DNA from: Haliea sp.
GTDB taxonomy: Bacteria > Pseudomonadota > Gammaproteobacteria > Pseudomonadales > Halieaceae
Direction of reading: 5' to 3'
Length of the DNA: 64,000 bases
Assembly (NCBI GenBank): GCA_030730585.1
Contig: JANQUV010000009.1
Span: forward strand, 40,080-104,079
Shown: positions 17,153-27,617 of the stretch, piece after piece
Position numbering within the stretch: the first letter of the stretch is position 1
Layout of the letters: the number at the start of each line of letters is the position of its first letter
Notes under the pieces: generated by a model
Told to the model about the DNA's origin: nothing
Seen by the model: the letters and a program-made list of their open reading frames with translations, nothing else
Databases searched by the model: none
Program-made: the position numbers and the translations under genes

Positions 17153-18595
17153 TTGGTCACGGAGTTTTACGCAGAGATCATCGCCGTGGCGGTGGTGCTG
17201 TTTTATGCTCTGGGGATTGTGTCAGCGGTTGAGGCCATCATCAACGTACGCACCGCGCAGGGAGCCATCGCCTGGACCATATCGCTGCTAACGGTCCCTT
17301 ATATTGCCGTTCCTTGCTACCTTGTTTTTGGCCGCACCAAGTTTGACGGTTACCTCGACCAGCGCAAGGACGTTGAACAGGAAACCCGTGTCCTGCTGCA
17401 CCAGACACGCGCAGAAGTCTCCAAATATCTGGTGGCCCGCTCGCCCGCCGAACCCATCTACAGCGCGCTGTTTAACCTGACCGGCATACCTGCCGCCAGT
17501 GGCAATGCGGTAGAACTGCTGGTGAATGGCCAGCAAACCTTTGACAGCATCATCGCCGGGCTGGCGGCAGCAGAACACCATATTCTGCTCGAGTCATACA
17601 TTATTCGCGACGATAACCTAGGCCGACGCCTGGGCCGGGTGCTGGCAGACAAGGCACGTGAGGGAGTAGCGGTACACGTGCTCTATGACGAGATTGGTAG
17701 CCGCAACTTTCATCGCACTGGGCTCTACCGGCAGTTACGCCAGACGGGGGTACAAGTTGCCGCCTTTAACACCACTCAGGGACGTCGCAACCGTTTTCAA
17801 CTGAACTTCCGCAACCACCGCAAGATTGTTGTGGTCGACGGGCAAACAGCCTGGGTGGGCGGCCACAACATTGGTGACGAGTACCTGGGGCTGGACCCCC
17901 GCATCGGCGACTGGCGCGACACTCACATCCGTCTGCAGGGCCCCGCGGTGCTCGGCGTGGAACTGGCCTTCGCCACAGACTGGCGCTGGGCAACCCAAAA
18001 CTCACTGACGATGGTTCGGCCGGATGCGGACCACGGTAGCTGCGGCAACGAAAACGTCCTGGTTTTCCCCTCAGATCCCGCCAGTATTCTGGAACAGGCG
18101 GGACTCATGTTTCTGCAGGTGATCGTTGCTGCACGCCAGCGCATCTGGATTGCAAGCCCGTATTTCGTACCCGACCGCAGCATCGTTTCTGCCCTACAGC
18201 TGGCCGCTCTGCGCGGAGTTGATGTGCGAGTGATCATACCTGACGAACCGGACGGGCCCGTCGTGGGGATGGCGAATTGGTCGTTTACCCGGGAACTGCT
18301 GCCAGCCGGAGTCAAGGTGTACCGCTACCAAGGCGGTTTCATGCACCAGAAAGTCTTACTGATGGACGACCACTTGGCAGGCATCGGCACCGCCAATTTC
18401 GATAACCGCTCCTTCCGCCTGAACTTTGAAATCACCCTGCTGGTGGACGGCAAACGCTTCGCCACTGAAGTTGCCGGCATGCTGGAAACGGATTTAAGCC
18501 GCTGCCGCGAGGTGACCCTCGCCGACATTGCTGCAAAACCTGCTTGGTTCCCGCTAGGAATGGGCGCGGCCCGCTTGTTTTCTCCGGTGCTTTAA
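17153..18595 (+). CDS. cls: cardiolipin synthase (PLD superfamily)
   Basis: Two HKD motifs (NHRKIVVVDGQTAWVGGHNIGDEY and MHQKVLLMDDHLAGIGTANFDNRSF), N-terminal TM pair; TTG start. Confidence 0.93.
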   Translation: MVTEFYAEIIAVAVVLFYALGIVSAVEAIINVRTAQGAIAWTISLLTVPYIAVPCYLVFGRTKFDGYLDQRKDVEQETRVLLHQTRAEVSKYLVARSPAEPIYSALFNLTGIPAASGNAVELLVNGQQTFDSIIAGLAAAEHHILLESYIIRDDNLGRRLGRVLADKAREGVAVHVLYDEIGSRNFHRTGLYRQLRQTGVQVAAFNTTQGRRNRFQLNFRNHRKIVVVDGQTAWVGGHNIGDEYLGLDPRIGDWRDTHIRLQGPAVLGVELAFATDWRWATQNSLTMVRPDADHGSCGNENVLVFPSDPASILEQAGLMFLQVIVAARQRIWIASPYFVPDRSIVSALQLAALRGVDVRVIIPDEPDGPVVGMANWSFTRELLPAGVKVYRYQGGFMHQKVLLMDDHLAGIGTANFDNRSFRLNFEITLLVDGKRFATEVAGMLETDLSRCREVTLADIAAKPAWFPLGMGAARLFSPVL

Positions 18596-18620
18596 AGGCC
18601 CTTGGCACGCCCCACAGGAC

Positions 18621-20015
18621 TTACTCTGGCCAGGACTGGGCATCGATATTGAGGTCGCGCCAGTCCTCCGGACGCAAGCGCGGCTCTCCACCCTTGCGCA
18701 ACTGCTTATCATAGTCACGCAACAGGCGCATACCGATACGATACATCCACACCAGCCCGACGAGATTCACCAGCGCCAACAAGCCCATGGTGAGCTCGGC
18801 AAAGCCGAATACCGTGCTCAGGTCCTGCAGGGAACCCCAGAACACCAAAGCCAGCACCGCCACGCGAAATACGTTTGCCACCAGCGGATTGTCATTGCTG
18901 AAAAAACTCAGGCTGTTATCGCCCAGATAATAGTTGTACAGCATGGAGCTGAACGCGAAGAGCACCAGTGCTACCGACACAAAAGTCGCGCCCCACGCAC
19001 CGACGTGGCTGCCCATAGCAAGCTGGGTTAACAGCACGCCATCCACCTCGGTCGCACCCGGCTGATAAACATCGGACAGTAAAATAATTACCGCTGTGCA
19101 GCTGCACATAATCATGGTGTCGATAAAAACACTGAAAGCCTGCACCACGCCCTGATTCGCGGGGTGGGGCACGTGGGCAACTGCCGCAACATTGGGTGCG
19201 CTACCAAGGCCGGCTTCGTTACTGAACAGGCCGCGTTTTACACCCTGCAAGATCACTGCACCCAAACCGCCCCCCACCGCCTGTTCGAGGCCAAAAGCAC
19301 TTTGCACGATCGACCACAGGGCCGCCGGCACTTCGCTGATATGCAGGACGATAACCACCAATGCGGCAAGGAAATACATCAGTGCCATGATCGGCACAAT
19401 GACCTCGGATACCACAGCGATGCGGCGGATACCGCCAAAGATTACCGCGCCCAGCACCAGCACCATACATACACCGGTGACCCAGGTGTCGATACCGAAC
19501 GAGTCCGCCAAGGAGGTGGCCACAACATAGGATTGCAGTGCGTTGAAACCGAGACCGAAAGTCACCAGTAGCAAGACTGAATACACAGCAGCGAGCCCGC
19601 GCTGGCCTAGCCCATAGGTGAGATAATATGCCGGGCCGCCACGAAAAGTGCCATCCGGCTCGGTGCGTTTGAACAGCTGCGCCAGCGAACACTCGAAGAA
19701 ACTCGTCGCCATGCCCATGAGGCCGATAAGCCACATCCAGAACACGGCACCGGGGCCACCCAGCGTGATCGCTACAGCCACTCCGGCGATGTTGCCGCTC
19801 CCCACGCGGCCCGCCACTGACACCACCAGCGCCTGAAAAGAACTGACATGGCCACTTTCATGGCGCATGCCACCGCGCAGCACGCTAAACATGCGGCCAA
19901 AATAACGAAACTGTACGCCGCGTGAAGCCACCGTAAACAACAGCCCCACCGCCAACAGCACAATGATGAGAACCTGGCCCCAAAGGAAATCATTCAAGGT
20001 GGCCATCATAATCAC
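18621..20015 (-). CDS. alanine/glycine:cation symporter (AGCS) family protein
   Basis: VAGRVGSGNIAGVAVAITLGGPGAVFWMWLIGLMGMATSFFE, RGLFSNEAGLGSAPNVAA. Confidence 0.94.
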   Translation of the reverse strand: MIMMATLNDFLWGQVLIIVLLAVGLLFTVASRGVQFRYFGRMFSVLRGGMRHESGHVSSFQALVVSVAGRVGSGNIAGVAVAITLGGPGAVFWMWLIGLMGMATSFFECSLAQLFKRTEPDGTFRGGPAYYLTYGLGQRGLAAVYSVLLLVTFGLGFNALQSYVVATSLADSFGIDTWVTGVCMVLVLGAVIFGGIRRIAVVSEVIVPIMALMYFLAALVVIVLHISEVPAALWSIVQSAFGLEQAVGGGLGAVILQGVKRGLFSNEAGLGSAPNVAAVAHVPHPANQGVVQAFSVFIDTMIMCSCTAVIILLSDVYQPGATEVDGVLLTQLAMGSHVGAWGATFVSVALVLFAFSSMLYNYYLGDNSLSFFSNDNPLVANVFRVAVLALVFWGSLQDLSTVFGFAELTMGLLALVNLVGLVWMYRIGMRLLRDYDKQLRKGGEPRLRPEDWRDLNIDAQSWPE

Positions 20016-20017
20016 GG

Positions 20018-21367
20018 CTAGCCCACTACGCCGCGGACAAAAATAACAATGAGTGCCGGTGGCACCACAAAACGAATCATAAATCGCCAGAGGCCGTAAC
20101 TGATGGCGCCCATACCACTGAGTTCATCGCGGCTGGCGGCGCTGGTCATCGCCCAACCGGCGAACACCGCGATCAACAAGCCACCCAAAGGCAATAAAAT
20201 CTGGTTGGAAAAGTAATCTATGCTGTCGTTAAAGTTACTCCCGCCGAGGCTGACATCTGCCCAAAGGTTATAGGACAGAATACTCGGCACGCTTAGCACG
20301 GCAACGGAACTGACCACCAATACCGCGCTACGATGCCGAGGCATGCCGAAGCGTTCTTCCATCCAGGCGTTGACGCACTCCACCAAGCCCACCATCGAGG
20401 TGATGCCCGCGACTGAAAGCATTGTAAAAAATAGCACGCTGAATATCTGGCCACCCGGCATTTGCGCAAAGGCAACCGGTAACGTCTGGAAAATAAGCCC
20501 GGCACCGGCCGCAGGATCCAGTCCGTGGTGGAACACAGCGGGAAAAATCACCAGGCCCGCCAACAAGGCCACCGCGGTATCCACTATCACCACAATCAAC
20601 GCCGACTGGCCGATAGAAATCGACTTGGGCAGGTAGGAGCCGTAAATCATCATGCCGCCCATCGCCACACCGATAGAGAAAAAAGCCTGGCCGATAGCCG
20701 CCAGCACAGCGTCCGGGCCAATTTTGCTGAAGTCAGGTGTGAACAACCACGCGGTGGCCTCGCTGAAGCCACCTGTAAAGTAGTTGTAAACCGCAAGCCC
20801 TATCAAGAGCAGGAACATTAACGGCATCATGACGACTACGGCACGCTCAATGCCGTTTTTAACACCCGCATAGATAATCAGCCCGGTGATGGCGAGCCCG
20901 GCCAGCGTCCAGAACAGCATACCCGCCGTGTCGGCCTGGACCGCGCTGAACTGCGCTGCAGCATTCGCCGCATCAACATCCAGGAAGCCGGTCGTTACCG
21001 CCTTAAACAGATACCACAGCACCCATCCTACGATCACTGCGTAGACGATCTCAATCATGTAGGCCGCAAGCAAACCCATGCCGCCCACCCACTGCCAATG
21101 CTGGCTACGCTTGCTCTCAAGTGCCACCGCCGCCATGGCCTGGGGCGGGCTGGCCTGGCCACGGCGGCCCACCATCAGTTCGGCGATCAAAATAGGCATA
21201 GCTATACCGAAAGCGCACAGCAGGTACACGATGACAAACGCAGCGCCGCCGTTTTCGCCGGCAATATAAGGAAAGCGCCAAATATTACCCAGGCCGACGG
21301 CAAACCCGACAGCGGCCATCAGAAAGGCAAATCGGGAAGACCAGTGATCCGCCGTTGCTACTGCCAT
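20018..21367 (-). CDS. sodium-dependent (NSS/SNF family) transporter
   Basis: WSSRFAFLMAAVGFAVGLGNIWRFPYIAGENGGAAFVIVYLLC. Confidence 0.95.
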   Translation of the reverse strand: MAVATADHWSSRFAFLMAAVGFAVGLGNIWRFPYIAGENGGAAFVIVYLLCAFGIAMPILIAELMVGRRGQASPPQAMAAVALESKRSQHWQWVGGMGLLAAYMIEIVYAVIVGWVLWYLFKAVTTGFLDVDAANAAAQFSAVQADTAGMLFWTLAGLAITGLIIYAGVKNGIERAVVVMMPLMFLLLIGLAVYNYFTGGFSEATAWLFTPDFSKIGPDAVLAAIGQAFFSIGVAMGGMMIYGSYLPKSISIGQSALIVVIVDTAVALLAGLVIFPAVFHHGLDPAAGAGLIFQTLPVAFAQMPGGQIFSVLFFTMLSVAGITSMVGLVECVNAWMEERFGMPRHRSAVLVVSSVAVLSVPSILSYNLWADVSLGGSNFNDSIDYFSNQILLPLGGLLIAVFAGWAMTSAASRDELSGMGAISYGLWRFMIRFVVPPALIVIFVRGVVG

Positions 21368-21426
21368 CGCACTAACTCTCTCTTATTGTGGTCATTACAC
21401 CAGCGCACACAAAAGGCCGCAACGCA

Positions 21427-23211
21427 TCAGCCGCCAGCCAGCGGAGTGCAGGCGTGTTCCAACCAAGCCTGCTCTGCGCTGGGAAGCAGCGGCCCTACTG
21501 TCGCTAGCACACGTTGGTGATACGCATCCACCCAGGCACGCTCGCCCGCGGAAAGCAGCTCGCAGGCAATTAACCGCCGATCAAACGGCACCAGAGTGAG
21601 CGCATCGAAAACATACATCGGCGTCTCCAAAGTGCCCTCCACCGCCTGCACCACCACCAGATTCTCGCAGCGGATGCCGAACTCGCCGTCGCGGTAATAC
21701 CCGGGTTCGTTGCTCAGAATCATACCGGGTTGCAGATCGACCGCGCTCCACGCACGGCCGATGCGTTGCGGCCCCTCGTGCACGCTGAGGAAGGCCCCCA
21801 CCCCATGCCCAGTGCCGTGGTCATAATCGAGCCCCTGGCGCCACAGCGGCTGCCTGGCCAACACATCGAGATGCGTGCCGGTCGTACCCTGCGGGAAGCG
21901 CACTTCGTCCAGAGCAATGTGGCCTTGCAACACCAGCGTAAACAGCTGCCGCACTTCTGCGCCCGGGTCACCGATAGCGACCGTACGCGTAATGTCGGTG
22001 GTGCCATCGGTGTACTGGCCACCTGAATCGACCAGATAGACGGAGTTAACTGGCAGCTTGGCAGGCGTGGCATTGCGATGGTTGTAATGACACATGGCGG
22101 CATTGGCGCCAGCCGCCGAAATAGTGTCGAAGGACGGCCCCTGAAAGTGCTCCCCCCCTTGGCGAAAAGCCAGCAGCTGGTCAGACAGGCTGGCCTCGTC
22201 GTGGCGCCGCCCTGCTAACTGCTCGGCATCCAGCCACGCCAGAAAATGCACCACGGCGACCGCGTCACGCACGTGCGCACTGCGCGCGCCGGCAATTTCC
22301 ACCGAATTTTTGCAGGCTTTAGGCAGCAACACAGGGTCAGGCGCTGCGATTAAGGTCGCACCACCCCTTTCCAAAAGGCGCTGCGACCAGGCGTTCGCCG
22401 TCTGCGGGTCAGCCAGCACATGCTTGCCCGATTGACCACTCAGCAGCGACTCAGCCGCCTCCGGCGCATGCAAGCGCACATCAGATCCACAGTGTGCCTC
22501 CCATCCCGGCGGCATGCGCGCAGGCTCCACGATCAAGTCAACCGACGCATCGCGCCAAATAAGCGCCATCGCCTGCAAAACAGGGAGGCACGGCACATCA
22601 AGGCCACGCACGTTCAACAGCCAGGAGACGGAATCCGGCGCGAAGATCAGCGCAGCATCCGCCCGCTGTGGCGTAAGCATCGCCGCAATCCGCGCACGCT
22701 TGCTCGCACTGGACTCACCGGTAAACTGCTCGCCCAGCAGCAGCGCGGGACGCACTTGCGCCGCGGGGCGATCTTCCCAGCAGCGGTCCACAAGGTTATC
22801 CGCATCCGCAGACACTGCAATGCCTGCGGACGCAAGCGTGCTTTCCGCCTCGCACAGCCAGTGCAAGCTGTGCAGACGGGGGTCAACCGCCACACGGGCC
22901 CCGGCAGGCAACACACTGGCCAGCCAGCTGGCCGGCGGCATTTTGACCAAATGCTGGTAGCTGAAATGCTCCGCATCTACTTGCTGCCTCACCTGCACCG
23001 TATAACGCCCATCGACAAAAATCGCCGCCTGGTCGCGCAAAATCACCACGCTACCCGCAGATCCCGAAAAACCCGAAACCCAGAGCAAGCGTTCATTGTG
23101 CAGAGGAATGTACTCGCCCAGATGCTCGTCGGCGCGAGGAATTATCAGCGCGTCATAGCCACGCTCGGCCATCAATACACGCAGCGCGTCTAGCCTTTTT
23201 GCTGTTGCCAT
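21427..23211 (-). CDS. aminopeptidase P family (M24B) metallopeptidase
   Basis: VYLVDSGGQYTDGTTDITRTV, HGTGHGVGAFLSVHEGPQ, SNEPGYYRDGEFGIRCENLVVV metal ligands. Confidence 0.94.
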   Translation of the reverse strand: MATAKRLDALRVLMAERGYDALIIPRADEHLGEYIPLHNERLLWVSGFSGSAGSVVILRDQAAIFVDGRYTVQVRQQVDAEHFSYQHLVKMPPASWLASVLPAGARVAVDPRLHSLHWLCEAESTLASAGIAVSADADNLVDRCWEDRPAAQVRPALLLGEQFTGESSASKRARIAAMLTPQRADAALIFAPDSVSWLLNVRGLDVPCLPVLQAMALIWRDASVDLIVEPARMPPGWEAHCGSDVRLHAPEAAESLLSGQSGKHVLADPQTANAWSQRLLERGGATLIAAPDPVLLPKACKNSVEIAGARSAHVRDAVAVVHFLAWLDAEQLAGRRHDEASLSDQLLAFRQGGEHFQGPSFDTISAAGANAAMCHYNHRNATPAKLPVNSVYLVDSGGQYTDGTTDITRTVAIGDPGAEVRQLFTLVLQGHIALDEVRFPQGTTGTHLDVLARQPLWRQGLDYDHGTGHGVGAFLSVHEGPQRIGRAWSAVDLQPGMILSNEPGYYRDGEFGIRCENLVVVQAVEGTLETPMYVFDALTLVPFDRRLIACELLSAGERAWVDAYHQRVLATVGPLLPSAEQAWLEHACTPLAGG

Positions 23212-23238
23212 TAAAGATATCCAGAGAGCCGCAGGGGC

Positions 23239-23418
23239 TCAGTCCTCCATCAGGTCAAAATCAGCCTTGGAAATACCGCAGTCGGGGCACTCCCAAGTGT
23301 CGGGCAGGTCTTCCCACAGAGTACCGGGTTCGATGCCGTCGCCCGGAATACCCAGTGCTTCATCGTAAATAAAACCGCAAATAACACACTCATACTTGCG
23401 TTGACCGGGCTGACTCAT
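23239..23418 (-). CDS. rubredoxin (59 aa), absent from the supplied ORF track
   Basis: Manual translation [59 protein letters not shown]; CxxCG...CPxCG. Confidence 0.95.
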   Translation of the reverse strand: MSQPGQRKYECVICGFIYDEALGIPGDGIEPGTLWEDLPDTWECPDCGISKADFDLMED

Positions 23419-23471
23419 AGGCTTGCATCCTGTTTTGATGAGTAAAATTGAAGGTTGGCACCAAGAACCAC

Positions 23472-24230
23472 TTACTGTGACGGCAAAGACCCATCAAAGC
23501 GCAAATCGTAGCCTGCATCCAGCGGGCGCGCTAGAAGTGCCAGCGCTTCGCGCAGCAGCGGATCCCAAGTGCTCTCATGAGTAATTAAAATGGCGATGCT
23601 ATAGTCGCGTTGCTGCAACTGCAACTGGCCTTCAGCGCGCACAGGGCCAGAGAGGGTGATTACGGTGCCTGCCAGCTGCCCGGGCGCCGTGCTTTGCACG
23701 TCTAAAGCATAGCTGCCCAAAGGCAATAAACCCTGTGGCGAGTCCCAAGCCGCCTGCTGCCAAGTGACACGCGCGGTTGCCGTCACCGGTAAACCATCGC
23801 GCAAATGGAGTTTTTCAACCTGTGCCCCAAGGGCGCCCGTCAGTGACACCGGCGCTACATGTCGCAACAGCGCCGCGTCGAATCCCGCCTGCAGGTCTGA
23901 GAGGACGATATCCCGCTGCCCGCGCAGCTCCAGCACACCGCGCAGACGCTGATCAACCCAGTCAGAACTGAACTGCAGCCGCGGGGTGAGTGTGAGTAAC
24001 GACCAAGGCCTCAGCGCCCAGCGCACTTCACCCAGGTGCAGTGCACCCGCATTGGTCACGAGCCGAACGCGGCTGGCGCGGCCATTCCAGAGCGTGCCGG
24101 TGAGGCCGTCCGCGGCCACCGGCGTGTCTGCCAACAGGCGACTGAGCAGATGGGCCGGTGCCGAGGCCAACAACAGGACAAGCAGCAGTAGCAGCGCAGC
24201 GGCCGCCCCCAACACACGCAAGCGGATCAT
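23472..24230 (-). CDS. gspN: type II secretion system protein N
   Basis: T2SSN-like sequence at the end of the gsp operon, [14 protein letters not shown]...[14 protein letters not shown]. Confidence 0.88.
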   Translation of the reverse strand: MIRLRVLGAAAALLLLLVLLLASAPAHLLSRLLADTPVAADGLTGTLWNGRASRVRLVTNAGALHLGEVRWALRPWSLLTLTPRLQFSSDWVDQRLRGVLELRGQRDIVLSDLQAGFDAALLRHVAPVSLTGALGAQVEKLHLRDGLPVTATARVTWQQAAWDSPQGLLPLGSYALDVQSTAPGQLAGTVITLSGPVRAEGQLQLQQRDYSIAILITHESTWDPLLREALALLARPLDAGYDLRFDGSLPSQ

Positions 24231-24700
24231 GGCGGCTGCCCGATGCGTACCGTGGCATTGACCCTGCCGGCACTGCCGGCCTGAGTTATGGCCACTTCCT
24301 CAAACACCAGCCCTTCGCGCAACTCCAGCTGATGCAGCCACGCGACCAGGTCGGCAAACTGCGCGTTTTCCAAACGTACTTGCAGGTCACCGCGAGCGCC
24401 AGGCTGCAGCCGACTCACCGCAAGGCCAAAACGCACGGTGCTCTGGTTCACAACCGCCGCGAGGTTGCTGCCAGTGCGCGCGGGAGCAGCGCCTTCGCGC
24501 GCTTGCAGCACCTGCGCCGACAAAGCATCCACGCGCACCAGCGCCGCCGCCGTGGCGACATTCTGCTCTACCATGCGATCCCGTTTGGCTGCCAAGGGCG
24601 ACCAGACAACCATCCACAGCAGCCAGGCACCCACGGTTATCGACAACAGCAGCAGGCTCGTTTGTTCCCGCACCGTTAAACGCGACCACCAAGCGGCCAT
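24227..24700 (-). CDS. gspM: type II secretion system protein M
   Basis: Position and single-TM architecture; overlaps gspN start. Confidence 0.87.
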   Translation of the reverse strand: MAAWWSRLTVREQTSLLLLSITVGAWLLWMVVWSPLAAKRDRMVEQNVATAAALVRVDALSAQVLQAREGAAPARTGSNLAAVVNQSTVRFGLAVSRLQPGARGDLQVRLENAQFADLVAWLHQLELREGLVFEEVAITQAGSAGRVNATVRIGQPP

Positions 24701-25893
24701 TATGCGCCCCCAACCCGGATGCGCGCGCGCACACTGTCACCCTGTGCGCTGCTGCTTTCCATCACCGCAGCGAGGCCAGCCTCCGCAAGGCCGGCGCGTA
24801 ACTGCTCCACCGCCGAGAAATCACTGGCAACGATATTCAAACGCATTTCACCGCCGCGCTGGTTGTAGTTAATACTGAGCACGCGGGTGTCCGGGCGCTG
24901 CGCGATCACACTGCCCGTTTGCTCTAACAACGGCACGAAGCTGCCAGCGCCAGCACCGCCACGCAGCGCGTCCAGCTGCCGTTGCAGCTGGCGCTCGGCA
25001 TCAACCAGTGCGCCTTGCGGCACCGCCTGGCGATAGCTCGCCTCCAGTGCCCCACGCAAGGCCAGGTTCTCCGCGGCCTGCGCCCGATAATCTGCCCAGG
25101 TTGCCACCAGCTGCAAGGTGAAAGCGACCGCCACCAACGCTGCGGCCGTGCGCCATTGGCCCCACCATTGCTGCAGCGGCAGGCTCGGCGCATAAGCGCC
25201 CTGGCGCAGATTCAGCCGCTGAGCGTCCTCGGACAACAGCAAAGCACTGCACACACCACCCTGCCGCCACTGCACCCGGTCCTGCAAGGTCGCCGGCAAC
25301 AGAGCCAGCGCCTCCACCTGATCCGTGGCATAAAAGATCAGCGTCTCCGGTAACTGCAGGTCCGCGGAAGCCGCCAGCACCGCGGGCAGCAAGTCGCGCT
25401 CTACCGCGTAACCCTCGCCTTCACCGCTGCGTACGATAACCTGCTCACCGTCCGCTACCAGGCACCACTCACCCGGGCGCCAAGGCAACAACAATGCCTC
25501 TGGCAGCCACTGCGGCAAGTCGGGCAACTGTGCGAGCCGTTGTGCCCACTGCCGCATCACGCTGTGGCTGCAAATCGCCACTGCATAGCGGGTCTTACTG
25601 AGCGCACTGGAGGCAAAATGCAGGTCTTCCACATCCTCGGCAACCTGCTCTTCCAACATAAACGGCAAGGCACGCGCCAAGTGTTTTTTCTCTGCCGGTG
25701 CTACCTCGAGCTCAAGCGCACGCACCTGTGCACTGGGAGCCGCAAAGCATGCCTGCCACCGGGAGTTGCGCAGAGCGGCCCGAAAAGCTGCCAACTGCGC
25801 ATCGTTTTCCAGCGGCTGCGGCTGCGCGCCCGCACCCGGTGGATACCACACCAGGGCATCACCCATCAGGCGCACCACGGCTAGGTTCTGCAC
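24700..25893 (-). CDS. gspL: type II secretion system protein L
   Basis: GspL-like cytoplasmic domain, APAEKKHLARALPFMLEEQVAEDVEDLHFA, single TM. Confidence 0.9.
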   Translation of the reverse strand: MQNLAVVRLMGDALVWYPPGAGAQPQPLENDAQLAAFRAALRNSRWQACFAAPSAQVRALELEVAPAEKKHLARALPFMLEEQVAEDVEDLHFASSALSKTRYAVAICSHSVMRQWAQRLAQLPDLPQWLPEALLLPWRPGEWCLVADGEQVIVRSGEGEGYAVERDLLPAVLAASADLQLPETLIFYATDQVEALALLPATLQDRVQWRQGGVCSALLLSEDAQRLNLRQGAYAPSLPLQQWWGQWRTAAALVAVAFTLQLVATWADYRAQAAENLALRGALEASYRQAVPQGALVDAERQLQRQLDALRGGAGAGSFVPLLEQTGSVIAQRPDTRVLSINYNQRGGEMRLNIVASDFSAVEQLRAGLAEAGLAAVMESSSAQGDSVRARIRVGGA

Positions 25894-25936
25894 AAGCGTT
25901 TCTCCGTCATCATCAATCCAGAATATCGTGGGCGGA

Positions 25937-26974
25937 TCACAGGCTGCCCATCGCTCGCACGACCGGCCTCACCTCGCGCTTATCGCGCTGCAGCACACTG
26001 TACAAGCGCATCTTGCGCTCGGCAACTTCGACCTCTGCGGACAGCAAAAACCACGAGGAACTCTCGCCCAGCAGGCTGTTCACGTCACCCAACTCCTTGT
26101 CAGCAAAGGCGGGCTGATCCTGAAACGCCTGCATGTCAACAAACCCGGCTTGCTCGCGCTGCACGCGGAACAGGGCCTCGCCCTGCGCCTCACTCAGCGG
26201 CGCCAAATCCCCGTTGCCATTCACCGCGCGCAGCAGGGGTAGCGCCGCTGTATTGATGTTCAGCGCGGCCGGCGTGCGCGGCCATACCGTCACCAACGGC
26301 GCCAGCGCACGGTACAGCTGCGGTGTGACATTAGCCACCGCGCGCAGCTCGCTCACACTGGCCATGGGACGATTGGCTGCCCGGTAGGGCGGCGTTTGCC
26401 CGCTGTATAGATCGTCCTCTGCGCCATACACGCGCACGTTGCTGTCCTCATCCAGCCAGTCACCAATGGCGCGTGTCACGGCTACGGCTTCAGCCTGGCC
26501 CAAAGGCAGCTCCGGCAAGGCCTGCAGCAAGCGAACAAAAAACGTTTCGGCCGGCGTATAGCGCTCGGTGGCATCACCTGAACCCGCTTCTGCGGGCGCC
26601 TGTGCCAAGGTGTTCAAGTTAAAGCGGCCCTGTAAATCCTGCAAAGAGCCCACCAGCCAACCGCCCTCGTCGAGCGGATAAGGCGTTGCTTGCTGTGCCC
26701 AAATCTCACCCAGGTCATCCCTCGGCTGCTCGCGGGATTGATCTGCGTCGTAATCCATCACCAACACCACCGCCGCCAGCTCTTCCGCGCCGCGCAGGTA
26801 GGCATAGCCCTGTTCATGCAAAAACAGGTTGGCGCTGCGCTGCGAAAACAGCGTGAACTCGCGCTGCATGGCAACCATCAGCGCAGCACAGAGACCAAAC
26901 ACCAGCAGGGCCACCACCAGCGCCACGCCGCGCTCAGCCGCTCGCGCGTGCGATTTACAGTGGCGGCAGCGCAT
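25937..26974 (-). CDS. gspK: type II secretion minor pseudopilin GspK
   Basis: RGVALVVALLVFGLCAALMVAMQREF; QDLQGRFNLNTLA; INTAALPLLRAV. Confidence 0.9.
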   Translation of the reverse strand: MRCRHCKSHARAAERGVALVVALLVFGLCAALMVAMQREFTLFSQRSANLFLHEQGYAYLRGAEELAAVVLVMDYDADQSREQPRDDLGEIWAQQATPYPLDEGGWLVGSLQDLQGRFNLNTLAQAPAEAGSGDATERYTPAETFFVRLLQALPELPLGQAEAVAVTRAIGDWLDEDSNVRVYGAEDDLYSGQTPPYRAANRPMASVSELRAVANVTPQLYRALAPLVTVWPRTPAALNINTAALPLLRAVNGNGDLAPLSEAQGEALFRVQREQAGFVDMQAFQDQPAFADKELGDVNSLLGESSSWFLLSAEVEVAERKMRLYSVLQRDKREVRPVVRAMGSL

Positions 26975-27617
26975 GCAACATCCTGAGCTCACCGAGGTCT
27001 TCCAGTTCCAGCGTCAACTCCAGTGCGGCAGGCAGTGCCAAGCGGGCACCCGGCTGGCTGGTATCCACCACCCAATTATCCGGCCAGTTGCGCGTATCCA
27101 CCTCTGTGCCACGAGCACCGGGCCCCAGTGCATCCAATGCCTGCAAAAACGTAATCTGGGCACGGGCCACGCCGGTGAGCAAGCGCACCCGCCGGGGCTC
27201 GGTAGACCCTGCGCGATCCAGCACCCAGTAGCTTTCACGCCACAGGCTGTCGTCTAACCAAACATAGTTCACACGCTGCAAGGTACTGCGCTGCTGATCA
27301 GTGGGATTATGCCAGCCGGTACGGGTGAAACTGAGTAAAAACCGCGCCGCCGGCCCACCCATCAGCGCGGGCTCCTCGTCGCCGAATTCGTCGCGCACCG
27401 GGCGGTCGACCAACTCACGCAAATCACGCTGCACAATCTGCAACGCGCGGTTCACCTCCCAAGTGCGCTCCGCTACGCCACGCGTGCTTTCCACACCACT
27501 GATCACCGTGGACAAACCCGCATAGGCGATAGCAGCCACAAATGCCGTGATCGCCAAAGCAATCAGCACTTCAACCAAAGTAAAGCCCTGCGCGCGCGCA
27601 GTGGCCCTAGGGAGCAC
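26955..27617 (-). CDS. gspJ: type II secretion minor pseudopilin GspJ
   Basis: GFTLVEVLIALAITAFVAAIAYAGL; GTG start at 27617 proposed, as the listed ORF runs upstream into gspI. Confidence 0.88.
   Translation of the reverse strand: MLPRATARAQGFTLVEVLIALAITAFVAAIAYAGLSTVISGVESTRGVAERTWEVNRALQIVQRDLRELVDRPVRDEFGDEEPALMGGPAARFLLSFTRTGWHNPTDQQRSTLQRVNYVWLDDSLWRESYWVLDRAGSTEPRRVRLLTGVARAQITFLQALDALGPGARGTEVDTRNWPDNWVVDTSQPGARLALPAALELTLELEDLGELRMLHALPPL

Noticed and set aside
22420-23193. 257-aa plus-strand ORF antisense to aminopeptidase P
   Set aside because: Arg/His/Gln-rich antisense artefact of GC-rich coding DNA; opposite frame carries all M24 metal ligands
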